A DNA stretch of 64,000 bases, from NCBI GenBank assembly GCA_038002745.1, contig JBBODD010000001.1, positions 2,542,001 through 2,606,000 on the forward strand, in the 5' to 3' direction. Source of the stretch: Bacillus sp. FSL H8-0547 (GTDB taxonomy: Bacteria; Bacillota; Bacilli; Bacillales; Bacillaceae). The stretch's first letter is position 1; every line of letters starts with the position of its first letter. Positions 23,451-30,636 of the stretch are shown piece by piece. Position numbers and translations under genes: made by a program. Under the pieces are notes generated by a model. That model searched no databases, was not told the origin of the DNA, and saw only the letters and a list, made by a program, of their open reading frames with translations.

Positions 23451-23515
23451 TTATACGTTTTTTTCTCAGCATATAGTTAAAAAGAACGCGAGTATGCAGA
23501 GGGGAGAATGAATGT

Positions 23516-24214
23516 ATGTATCCAATGTACGGACAGCCTTACAATCCTGTATATCGTCATGCCTTAAAGGCGGGTGAAAGAAAAGCAAAAGGCGGAAGCA
23601 CCCTGTCTGTAAGAGGGATGGGGAAGGTGGAAGCGGCGCCTGATACAGCAGTGCTGCAGCTTGCCGTTGTAACAATGGATAAGGATGTAACGGCCGCACA
23701 AGAAGAAAACAAGCGGCGGGTCAATCAGCTTATCAGGGCACTTGCGGCTATGGGAATTGATGAAAAACAAATTGAAACGATTTCCTATACCGTGTTCCCG
23801 CAATACGACTACACTGCAGGATCTGAGCCCGTCCTGAAGGGCTATGAAGCGGTTAACACACTCTCTGTTAGAACAAGGGACTTAGACACAATCGGCAGCA
23901 TTTATGATGCAGCCTTCGCAAATGGAGCCAACCGGTCTGATTCGCTGCAGTTTTTTCTTTCTGATCAGCAGAAATGGATCAATCAGGCTCTTGATCTTGC
24001 AGCAAAGCAGGCTTTAGAAAAGGCAGAAGCTATCGCACTGTCGTATCGGCTGAATTTAAACCGCACACCTGTAAAAATAACAGAAGAATCAAGAGGGTTT
24101 TCGCCTCTTTCCAAAGAATTAAGTCTGGGAGTGCAATCTGCCGGGCAGACACCCATTTTTGCCAGACAAATTGAGGTAACTGCAGAACTCGAGGTTGTTT
24201 TCTCCTATCAGTAG
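23516..24214 (+). CDS. SIMPL-domain (DUF541) protein
   Basis: 232 residues of the SIMPL family, from about residue 30 (STLSVRGMGKVEAAPDTAVL, the typical strand plus APD motif) to the end (QIEVTAELEVVFSYQ). The family forms oligomeric stress-related proteins; many are exported, but this one starts MYPMYGQPYNPVYRH with no signal peptide and may be cytoplasmic or, given the Tyr/Pro-rich head, spore-coat associated. The latter is only a guess. ATG 23516 has AGGGGAGA 9 bases upstream. It lies in the block inserted between comA and menI relative to B. subtilis. Confidence 0.85.
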   Translation: MYPMYGQPYNPVYRHALKAGERKAKGGSTLSVRGMGKVEAAPDTAVLQLAVVTMDKDVTAAQEENKRRVNQLIRALAAMGIDEKQIETISYTVFPQYDYTAGSEPVLKGYEAVNTLSVRTRDLDTIGSIYDAAFANGANRSDSLQFFLSDQQKWINQALDLAAKQALEKAEAIALSYRLNLNRTPVKITEESRGFSPLSKELSLGVQSAGQTPIFARQIEVTAELEVVFSYQ

Positions 24215-24298
24215 CAAGTTTACAAACTTTATACTTTTTCTCAATATTTCCATCACATCCATCCGCTATGATTGACCTTAATTACGAATACGAGCGTC

Positions 24299-24312
24299 AG
24301 TAAGCGCTTTCA
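24299..24312 (-). promoter_or_regulatory. CcpA cre site before a micro-ORF
   Basis: On the minus strand TGAAAGCGCTTACT fits TGWAARCGYTWNCW at all 14 positions, and on the plus strand it misses by one. It is 17 bases upstream of the 26-codon gene. Confidence 0.65.
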
Positions 24313-24329
24313 ATTAGGGGGATTGCAGC

Positions 24330-24410
24330 ATGGATGTGGCGGCGGTTTTACCGATTCTTGGTTTAATGGCGATTTATTTTTGCTTTGCTTTGGCAGCTCT
24401 TCGCAAATAA
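24330..24410 (+). CDS. 26-residue membrane microprotein
   Basis: ATG 24330 is preceded by AGGGGGA (7-base spacing) and runs 26 codons. The product, starting MDVAAVLPILGLMAIYF and ending ALAALRK, is a single hydrophobic helix with a positive C-terminus, which predicts N-out/C-in insertion. A cre site lies just upstream. It recalls small accessory subunits such as KdpF in size, but no partner operon is present. It is not similar to the pair at 9085 and 9801. Confidence 0.5.
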   Translation: MDVAAVLPILGLMAIYFCFALAALRK

Positions 24411-24483
24411 AACAAGGGTGACGCGTGAATGATTGTTTCTTTTCAGTTAAACTAGAGGTAAATGGAAATCAGAGGTGATCGTT

Positions 24484-25530
24484 CTGAGAAAATGGTTTGC
24501 AGTTGGTGCGCTGATTTTTCTTGCCGGATGTCAGTCAGATCAGGAAAGTCCAGAGTCAGAAGCTGTTGTTCAGCAAGAGGGAACAGAAAGTGTGTTGAAA
24601 GAGATGGATGTTCCGTGGTCAATTAATGAACACAGCGGGACTTTTTATTTGAGCGAACGAAAAGGGAAGATTGTCAAATGGGACAGTACAGCCGGCAAAA
24701 AAGACGTTCAGGATGTTTCTTTTGAGAAAAAAGTACACCTTGAAGGGGAAGGCGGATTTCTCGGGCTGCAGCTTGCCCCGGACTTCGAACAAAGCAGACA
24801 AGCCTATGCGTATCATACATATAAGGATGGCGGAAGCATTAAGAACAGGATTGTTGTCGTTGAGGAGCGAAATGGGGGATGGGAAGAGGTGCGTGTCCTG
24901 CTCGAAGACATTCCCGGTGCCCGCTTTCACAATGGAGGCCGGCTGAAGATCGGCCCGGACGACAAGCTGTACGCAACAGCTGGTGATGCTTTAACTCCCG
25001 AGCTTGCACAGGACAGAAAATCACTTGCAGGGAAGATTTTAAGACTCGAGCTGGACGGCGCTATACCTGCTGATAATCCGTTCCCGGACTCCTATGTGTA
25101 CTCATATGGACACAGAAATCCGCAGGGGCTCGCATGGAGCGATGACGGGGAGATGTTCAGCACAGAGCACGGGCAGTCTGCTCACGATGAAATTAACCGC
25201 ATTATGCCAGGCAGAAACTATGGATGGCCCGTGATTGAAGGGGACGAGCAGCAGGAGGGAATGGAAACACCGTTTTTCCATACCGGAAACGAGACATGGG
25301 CACCTTCCGGCATCGCCTATAAAGATGGCCGCTTGTACGTGGCCGCATTATCCGGAAATGCTGTAAAAAGAGTGGATATAAATTCCCGTAAAGCAGCAAA
25401 TGAAATAGAAGGATTCGGAAGGATGCGTGATGTGCTGGCTGCAGGCAACGATATGTATGCCATAACAAACAACCGCGATGGCAGAGGCAATCCGCGCCCT
25501 GGCGACGATCAGCTTCTGGTGAAGAAATAG
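24484..25530 (+). CDS. PQQ-type sugar dehydrogenase, lipoprotein
   Basis: About 348 residues. The signal peptide ends in the lipobox LAGC (residue 15 or so), so it is anchored outside the membrane. The rest is a GSDH/YliI-like six-bladed beta-propeller, with FLGLQLAPDF, HNGGRLKIGPDDKLYATAGD, SYGHRNPQGLAW and EHGQSAHDEINRI, the regions that hold PQQ and Ca2+ in soluble aldose dehydrogenases. Starts: GTG 24475 overlaps the SD AGAGGTG, so CTG 24484, 6 bases after it, is preferred. No PQQ-synthesis genes are near; the cofactor may be scavenged. It heads a likely operon with menI 13 bases downstream. Confidence 0.82.
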   Translation: MRKWFAVGALIFLAGCQSDQESPESEAVVQQEGTESVLKEMDVPWSINEHSGTFYLSERKGKIVKWDSTAGKKDVQDVSFEKKVHLEGEGGFLGLQLAPDFEQSRQAYAYHTYKDGGSIKNRIVVVEERNGGWEEVRVLLEDIPGARFHNGGRLKIGPDDKLYATAGDALTPELAQDRKSLAGKILRLELDGAIPADNPFPDSYVYSYGHRNPQGLAWSDDGEMFSTEHGQSAHDEINRIMPGRNYGWPVIEGDEQQEGMETPFFHTGNETWAPSGIAYKDGRLYVAALSGNAVKRVDINSRKAANEIEGFGRMRDVLAAGNDMYAITNNRDGRGNPRPGDDQLLVKK

Positions 25531-25543
25531 AGGAGGAATCAGA

Positions 25544-25936
25544 ATGGAATACAATGTTGAAAACACGTTACTTAACTCACTTGGAATCGACATTAAAAGC
25601 ATTACAAACGACGGAGTTGTGGCAACCATGCCGGTGGATGAACGGACAAGACAGCCATTTGGTATCTTGCATGGCGGGGCTTCTGTTGCGCTTGCAGAAA
25701 CCGTTGCAAGCATTGGAGCTTATCACTTGATCGATCAGGAAACGGAAATGTGTGTAGGACTTGAGATTAATGCAAACCACATCAGAGGCAAGCAGGACGG
25801 CACAGTGACTGCACACGCTATTCCTGTTCACAGAGGGAAAACAACGATGGTGTGGGAAATTAAAATAGTCGATGAAAGAGAAAGCCTGATCTGCATTTCG
25901 AGATGTACGATGGCTGTTCTAAAAAAGAAAGCATAA
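25544..25936 (+). CDS. menI: Hotdog-fold thioesterase MenI (YuxO)
   Basis: 130 residues of the PaaI/4HBT hotdog family. The catalytic region reads FGILHGGASVALAETVAS, with the helix Glu and the HGG loop of acyl-CoA thioesterases. The B. subtilis homologue YuxO acts on 1,4-dihydroxy-2-naphthoyl-CoA in menaquinone synthesis and lies directly after comA; here it lies after the inserted SIMPL and sugar dehydrogenase genes. ATG 25544 has AGAGGAGG upstream. It is probably co-transcribed with the preceding lipoprotein gene and the following acetyltransferase gene. Confidence 0.88.
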   Translation: MEYNVENTLLNSLGIDIKSITNDGVVATMPVDERTRQPFGILHGGASVALAETVASIGAYHLIDQETEMCVGLEINANHIRGKQDGTVTAHAIPVHRGKTTMVWEIKIVDERESLICISRCTMAVLKKKA

Positions 25937-25960
25937 GCGGCAGGCAAAGGGGAAAAAGAG

Positions 25961-26530
25961 ATGAAAACACTGGCGGAGTTTCCGGTTTTGTTCACGGACC
26001 GTTTTACATTAAGAAAACTTGAAGAACGGGATGCTGAAGCTGTATTTTCGTATTTTTCCAAGGACGAAGTCACAAGGTATTACGATTTGGAAAGCTTTAC
26101 AGATCTTGATCAGGCGCTGGAAATCATCAGCCGCTGGGCTGAAAGATACGGTAAAAATGAGGGGTACAGATGGGGTATTGCAGAAACAGCAACCGATAAA
26201 ATTATAGGAAGCTGCGGCTTTCACAACTGGGACAAAGAACATTATAAAGCTGAAATCGGCTTTGAGCTGCATCCGGCCTGGTGGAGAAAGGGCGTGATGA
26301 GCGAAGTGCTCAAGCCTGTCATTGCCTTTGGATTTAACGAAATGAATGTAAACCGCATTGAAGCATTTTATGATCCTGACAATCTCGCATCAAAGTCCTG
26401 CCTTGAAAAAGCCGGCTTCATTTTTGAAGGAGTTTTGAGGCAGGCCGCCTATGAAAAAGGAGTATTCTGTGATGCGGCAGTGTGCTCCATGCTGAGGGAT
26501 GAATATATGAAAAAACAGAGCCTTTTGTAA
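25961..26530 (+). CDS. GNAT N-acetyltransferase (RimJ/RimL type)
   Basis: 189 residues with the RimJ/RimL branch of the GNAT fold: TDRFTLRKLEERDAEAVF at the start, GSCGFHNW, the acetyl-CoA loop region HPAWWRKGVMSEVLK, and NLASKSCLEKAGF near the end. Members acetylate ribosomal protein N-termini, antibiotics or metabolites; the substrate cannot be read. ATG 25961 has AAAGGGGAAA upstream. It lies 24 bases after menI and ends in a strong terminator, so it closes a three-gene operon. Confidence 0.88.
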   Translation: MKTLAEFPVLFTDRFTLRKLEERDAEAVFSYFSKDEVTRYYDLESFTDLDQALEIISRWAERYGKNEGYRWGIAETATDKIIGSCGFHNWDKEHYKAEIGFELHPAWWRKGVMSEVLKPVIAFGFNEMNVNRIEAFYDPDNLASKSCLEKAGFIFEGVLRQAAYEKGVFCDAAVCSMLRDEYMKKQSLL

Positions 26531-26551
26531 AAGGGCTCTGTTTTTTTGTGT
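26513..26551 (+). terminator. Terminator after the acetyltransferase gene
   Basis: AAACAGAGCCTTTT-GT-AAAAGGGCTCTGTTT followed by T residues; the left arm lies in the last codons of the gene. Confidence 0.9.
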
Positions 26552-26578
26552 GTTATGCTGCTGAGTACTCATTTTATA

Positions 26579-27238
26579 TTACTGCACATATTTCAGTCCT
26601 TCGCGCCTGCTGAGCGGGGCAAGAGGATGGTTCTCCGCAAAAGCCTTTACGGATTCGGGAGCTGTTTTTGAATATTCTCTGAGCGCCCATCCGATTGCTT
26701 TTTGAATGAAAAATTCTTTCGAAGATGCGTTTTGTGCAATCACATGATAGAGCCAGGTTTCGTCTGTATTTGTTTTATATTTCAGCTGATGCAGAATAGC
26801 GGTTCTGACCAGCCAGATGTTTTCCGATTCGGCCCATTCATCTAAGTATCTTGCACGTAAGGAAGGCTCTTTCTTTACAAGGGGACCGATGATGTTTGAT
26901 GCAATCAAATCCACAGTATCCCACCATGGTTCAGTCGTGATTGCCGTTTTAAGCCACAGCATGTCTCTTTCGCATAGGTGCTTTTTATTGCGCTCCAGAA
27001 TATCCACCGCTGCATACTGGAGTTCTCTCTCTTCAAATGCCCAAAGCTTTAAAATGGCATCTTCAAGAGAGGCTGGGTTTCCGTGTTTTTTAAGAAACTG
27101 TTTCGTCAGTTCTTTCCTCTCAGGAGACCTGATTCCAAAAAATTGAAATTGGCCGCGCATATAAGCTGACATTATGAGAGCTTTTTCCGCGTCGGCATGC
27201 TCCTGGAAGAGTTTCCGCAGGTCTTCAGCATACTTCAT
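26579..27238 (-). CDS. alkD: DNA alkylation repair glycosylase AlkD
   Basis: 219 residues of the AlkC/AlkD HEAT-like-repeat family. Catalytic residues known from Bacillus cereus AlkD are present: TTEPWWDTVD (Trp and Asp) and AIGWALREY (Trp). The enzyme excises cationic alkylpurines such as 3-methyladenine and 7-methylguanine without base flipping. The ATG ends at 27238, with AGGGATA upstream. It lies downstream of mrpG on the same strand, separated by a terminator, so it may be partly read through or have its own promoter in the 34-base gap. Confidence 0.9.
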   Translation of the reverse strand: MKYAEDLRKLFQEHADAEKALIMSAYMRGQFQFFGIRSPERKELTKQFLKKHGNPASLEDAILKLWAFEERELQYAAVDILERNKKHLCERDMLWLKTAITTEPWWDTVDLIASNIIGPLVKKEPSLRARYLDEWAESENIWLVRTAILHQLKYKTNTDETWLYHVIAQNASSKEFFIQKAIGWALREYSKTAPESVKAFAENHPLAPLSRREGLKYVQ

Positions 27239-27253
27239 CGTGTATCCCTATAG

Positions 27254-27281
27254 AAAAAGGATGAGAGTTTCTCATCCTTTA
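27254..27281 (-). terminator. Terminator at the end of the mrp operon
   Basis: On the minus strand AAAGGATGAGA-AAC-TCTCATCCTTT followed by TTCTAT. The left arm contains the mrpG stop codon. Confidence 0.8.
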
Positions 27282-27637
27282 ACCCCTTCTTTTTTTCTGT
27301 CTGCTTCAAGGTCATCCTGAACGCTTTTTTCCCAAAGCGGCACCTTCGTATTGTAGGCAGCCCGCATAATGAGATGGCCTGCAACAGGTGCTGTCATAAA
27401 GACAAAGATAATCCCGAGAATGATCCGGGCATTCATATGGCCTTCAATCAGCCAGAAGTAGAAAAACACGCCAAGAAGAATGCTGATTACTCCAAGTGTG
27501 GCGCTTTTGGAAGCGGCATGATTGCGTGTATAGGCATCAGGCAGGCGCACAACACCGTATGCAGCTACCAGGCTTAATAGAGCACCCTGCAGCACAAAAT
27601 AGCCTGTAATGAACTTAGCGATGACGATTGCGGTCAT
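27272..27637 (-). CDS. mrpG: Na+/H+ antiporter subunit MrpG
   Basis: 121 residues with three hydrophobic segments (IAKFITGYFVLQGALLSLVAA, ATLGVISILLGVFFYFW, IILGIIFVFMTAPVAGHL). It is the last small subunit of the Mrp complex, which exchanges cytoplasmic Na+ for external H+ and supports alkaline and salt tolerance. The start is the ATG ending at 27637 (GGGAGAGA upstream); the frame extends to 27673 but that adds mrpF-overlapping residues. It overlaps mrpF by 23 bases. Confidence 0.93.
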   Translation of the reverse strand: MTAIVIAKFITGYFVLQGALLSLVAAYGVVRLPDAYTRNHAASKSATLGVISILLGVFFYFWLIEGHMNARIILGIIFVFMTAPVAGHLIMRAAYNTKVPLWEKSVQDDLEADRKKEGVKG

Positions 27638-27905
27638 TTTCGATGATCTCTCCCTTCTCAAGGAACTTGGCAAAAGCCACAGTGCCTATGAAGGTCAAAA
27701 TGCCGAGCAGCAGAATGACTTCCAGGAAGGCATTTGTACGCAGCATGACAGAGATGATGGCCGTAATGCCGATCAGGTTAATGCCGATTGCATCAAGGGC
27801 GATGACCCTGTCAGGCACAGACGGCCCTTTAATCAGCCTGTACAAATACAGGATGGTTGAAACGGCAATGATGAGCAGGGATATTCTGAGCACCATATCA
27901 AGCAT
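27615..27905 (-). CDS. mrpF: Na+/H+ antiporter subunit MrpF
   Basis: 96 residues, three TM helices, with the conserved RLIKGPSVPDRVIALDAIG, including the Pro-Asp-Arg that is essential in the family. MrpF also mediates cholate efflux in B. subtilis. Its start overlaps the mrpE stop by one base. Confidence 0.94.
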   Translation of the reverse strand: MLDMVLRISLLIIAVSTILYLYRLIKGPSVPDRVIALDAIGINLIGITAIISVMLRTNAFLEVILLLGILTFIGTVAFAKFLEKGEIIENDRNRHR

Positions 27906-28381
27906 CAGCGGCTCACCTCCTGTATCGCTTTTTCAAACGTATTCTTAATATCGTTTCTTGCTTCTTCCGCATCTCCAAGATCCATTGCATGGATATAAAG
28001 GAAGCGGTTATCATCTGAAATCTCTACAACGAGTGTTCCGGGAGTCAGCGTAATTAAATTTGCAAGAATGGTAATTTCCCAGTCCTTTTTCAGCTCTGTT
28101 TCAAGCTTGAAAATGCCGGGACGGGCATTTATTTTCGGTGCCAGCACCACTTTTAAAACAGCAAGGTTGGACATAATCAGCTCACGGTTGAAAATGTAGA
28201 TCAGCTTTAAAACCGCACCGACGTTCCATAAGTAGAAACGGCGGGAAAAAAAGCGCCGCAGCGCAAAAATCATAAGCAGACCGAAGAAATAGCCGTTGAA
28301 AAAGTCCTGTGCTGCATATTGCCCTTTTAAAAACATCCAGAGAAACGCTACGAAAAAATTCAGCAAAATTTGAAAGGCCAT
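27905..28381 (-). CDS. mrpE: Na+/H+ antiporter subunit MrpE
   Basis: 158 residues: N-terminal TM helices (MAFQILLNFFVAFLWMFL, FNGYFFGLLMIFAL), then a cytoplasmic domain with LANLITLTPGTLVVEISDD, the signature of MrpE. It lies 5 bases after mrpD and 1-base overlaps mrpF. Confidence 0.94.
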   Translation of the reverse strand: MAFQILLNFFVAFLWMFLKGQYAAQDFFNGYFFGLLMIFALRRFFSRRFYLWNVGAVLKLIYIFNRELIMSNLAVLKVVLAPKINARPGIFKLETELKKDWEITILANLITLTPGTLVVEISDDNRFLYIHAMDLGDAEEARNDIKNTFEKAIQEVSR

Positions 28382-28386
28382 ATCAT

Positions 28387-29868
28387 CTACTCCTTCAGCA
28401 CGGCTTGAATATAGATTGACGGATCAAGCAGCGTTTCTGCAGCTTGAGTGATATAAGGTGCAGCAGCTTCTGTACCGAGTCCGAATGCAGCGGACAGAGC
28501 GATCAGGATGGCAATTGGATAGAGGAGTCCTTTTGTGGACCCTTTCTCTTCTTCTTTGGAAAGCTTTACTTCACCCCAGAATCCATGAATGAAAATCTTC
28601 ATGACGGAGTAGAGGACAAGCAGACTCGACAGAAGAACAAATAAAGCGAAGACATATTCTCCGGCCTCAAATCCGCCCTGGACAATTTTCAGCTTTCCGA
28701 CAAATCCGCTCAGCGGAGGAATGCCTGCCAGGGAAATAGCCCCGATGAAGAACAGCCATCCAAGGAGGGGATGATGTTTCAGCAGTCCGCCCATCTTCCT
28801 CAGATCGCTCGTGCCGGTAATAACAATCATGACACCTGCAAGCATAAAGAGTGCGCCTTTGATAATCATGTCGTGAATAAGATAATAGACGGCCCCTTCG
28901 ATTCCTGGAGAATTGAAGACAGCTACACCGAACAGGATAACGCCGACGGCAACGATAATATTGTAAATGACAATTTTATCTACGTCCCAATAGGCAATGG
29001 CTCCTATTACGCCAAACAGAATCGTAAGGATGGAAAGCCAGGCCAGGATTTGGTGTGTATAGCCTGTATCGTGAATAAAGATCAGGGTATAGACTCTTGT
29101 AATGGAATATACGCCAACCTTCGTCAAAAGCGCTCCAAACAGAGCGGTAACGGCAGCCGGAGGTGCTTTATAGGACCCAGGCATCCAGAAGTAGAGCGGG
29201 AAGATGGCGCCTTTTATTCCGAAAACGACTAAAAATAGAATCGCAATGACTGTCAGCAGCCCTGTCTGCCCGTTCTCTGCAATTTTCTGCCCGAGGTCCG
29301 CCATATTAAGCGTTCCTGTCACCGCATAAAGGTAAGCCACCGTAATGACAAACAAAGCAGATGAAACAATGTTAACCAGAATATATTTAATTGATTCTCT
29401 AAGCTGCGGCTTTGTTCCTCCGAGCACAATCAGAACATAAGAACTCATCAGCATCACTTCAAAGAAAACGAACAGATTGAAAATGTCGCCAGTCAAAAAG
29501 GCGCCTGTAACTCCGGTTAAAAGAAACTGCACCGCCGAGTAAAAATAGAAGCGTTCTCTCTCAGGTCCAATTGAGCGGAATGCAAACAGAATGGAAGTGA
29601 GTCCAATAATGCTTGTCGCAAGTACCAGCAGGCTTGCGAACATGTCCGCAACAAAAACAATTCCGTAAGGCGGAGCCCAGCTTCCAATCTCAACTGTGAG
29701 GATTCCGTTCGTTCTGACTTCCTGAACAAGCAGAGCGGATATGACTACTGCCAAAACGGAAGCAATCACGCTCAGCCACTTTTGTATGGTGATATATTTG
29801 TTGAAAAAGATTAAAAGAATGCCTGCCAATAATGGAACAATCAGAGGCAGCATCACGATATTATTCAT
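28387..29868 (-). CDS. mrpD: Na+/H+ antiporter subunit MrpD
   Basis: 493 residues, about 14 TM helices, of the proton-translocating family shared with MrpA and the NuoL/M/N subunits of complex I. The conserved region FNLFVFFEVMLMSSY carries the key Glu, and later KVGVYSITRVYTL carries a Lys. The start is placed at the fourth codon of the longest frame, giving MNNIVMLPLIVPLL; AAGGGG lies upstream. It overlaps the end of mrpC by 8 bases. Confidence 0.94.
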   Translation of the reverse strand: MNNIVMLPLIVPLLAGILLIFFNKYITIQKWLSVIASVLAVVISALLVQEVRTNGILTVEIGSWAPPYGIVFVADMFASLLVLATSIIGLTSILFAFRSIGPERERFYFYSAVQFLLTGVTGAFLTGDIFNLFVFFEVMLMSSYVLIVLGGTKPQLRESIKYILVNIVSSALFVITVAYLYAVTGTLNMADLGQKIAENGQTGLLTVIAILFLVVFGIKGAIFPLYFWMPGSYKAPPAAVTALFGALLTKVGVYSITRVYTLIFIHDTGYTHQILAWLSILTILFGVIGAIAYWDVDKIVIYNIIVAVGVILFGVAVFNSPGIEGAVYYLIHDMIIKGALFMLAGVMIVITGTSDLRKMGGLLKHHPLLGWLFFIGAISLAGIPPLSGFVGKLKIVQGGFEAGEYVFALFVLLSSLLVLYSVMKIFIHGFWGEVKLSKEEEKGSTKGLLYPIAILIALSAAFGLGTEAAAPYITQAAETLLDPSIYIQAVLKE

Positions 29869-30202
29869 TATGATCATTTCCCCTTAACTGATCCATATTA
29901 TCGCTTCCAAGCTCCTGATAGGCTCTGTACGCCATTGTAAGGAAAAAGGAAGTAACACCAAAACTGATGACAATTGCAGTCAATATCAATGCCTGCGGCA
30001 GCGGATCGACATAGGAGGATGCCTCTTCGCCGAGCAAAGGAGCTGCTCCTTTTTTCAGCCCGCCCATGGTCAGGATCAGAAGATGGGCGCCGTGGCTTAA
30101 CAGCCCTGTGCCGATAATAATCCGCAGCAGACTTTTTGAAAGCATTAAATACGTTGCAGCCATAAACAATATGCCAGCGACGATCGACATTAAAATTTCC
30201 AT
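29861..30202 (-). CDS. mrpC: Na+/H+ antiporter subunit MrpC
   Basis: 113 residues, three TM helices, homologous to NuoK. Typical parts are ATYLMLSKSLLRIIIGTGLLSHG and VDPLPQALILTAIVISFG. Its start overlaps the mrpB stop by one base. Confidence 0.95.
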   Translation of the reverse strand: MEILMSIVAGILFMAATYLMLSKSLLRIIIGTGLLSHGAHLLILTMGGLKKGAAPLLGEEASSYVDPLPQALILTAIVISFGVTSFFLTMAYRAYQELGSDNMDQLRGNDHNE

Positions 30203-30636
30203 TATTCCGTCTCTCCAATCGTCTGAATAATGGTCAGAGTCACTCCGATAACAACGAGGTACACTCCAAGGTCAAACAGAACGGCAGTGGCAAGCTCTGT
30301 ATCGCCGAGCAGCGGGAGGTCAACATGCCCGTACGTATGGGACAAAAACGGCACTCCGAAAAAGAAAGAGCCGACACCTGTCAGAACAGCAATCAGAAGT
30401 CCTGCCGCCGCCATGTGAATATAGTTGACCGGCAGTATGCCTAAAACGGTTTTAACATCATACGCAAGCAGAAGGAGAACAATCGCAGAGGATGTCATGA
30501 GTCCTCCCACAAATCCTCCTCCAGGCGTGTAATGACCTGCGAAAAAGAGGTAAATCGCAAAGATGACAATGATGAAAAACACGACTTTTGTGATGGTCTG
30601 AAGGATCACATCATTTGTTTTTGGCTTTGAATTCAT
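30202..30636 (-). CDS. mrpB: Na+/H+ antiporter subunit MrpB
   Basis: 144 residues, four TM helices, with the family's HYTPGGGFVGGLM motif and the C-terminal LFDLGVYLVVIGVTL. ATG overlaps the mrpA stop by four bases (30633-30636), indicating translational coupling. Confidence 0.95.
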   Translation of the reverse strand: MNSKPKTNDVILQTITKVVFFIIVIFAIYLFFAGHYTPGGGFVGGLMTSSAIVLLLLAYDVKTVLGILPVNYIHMAAAGLLIAVLTGVGSFFFGVPFLSHTYGHVDLPLLGDTELATAVLFDLGVYLVVIGVTLTIIQTIGETE

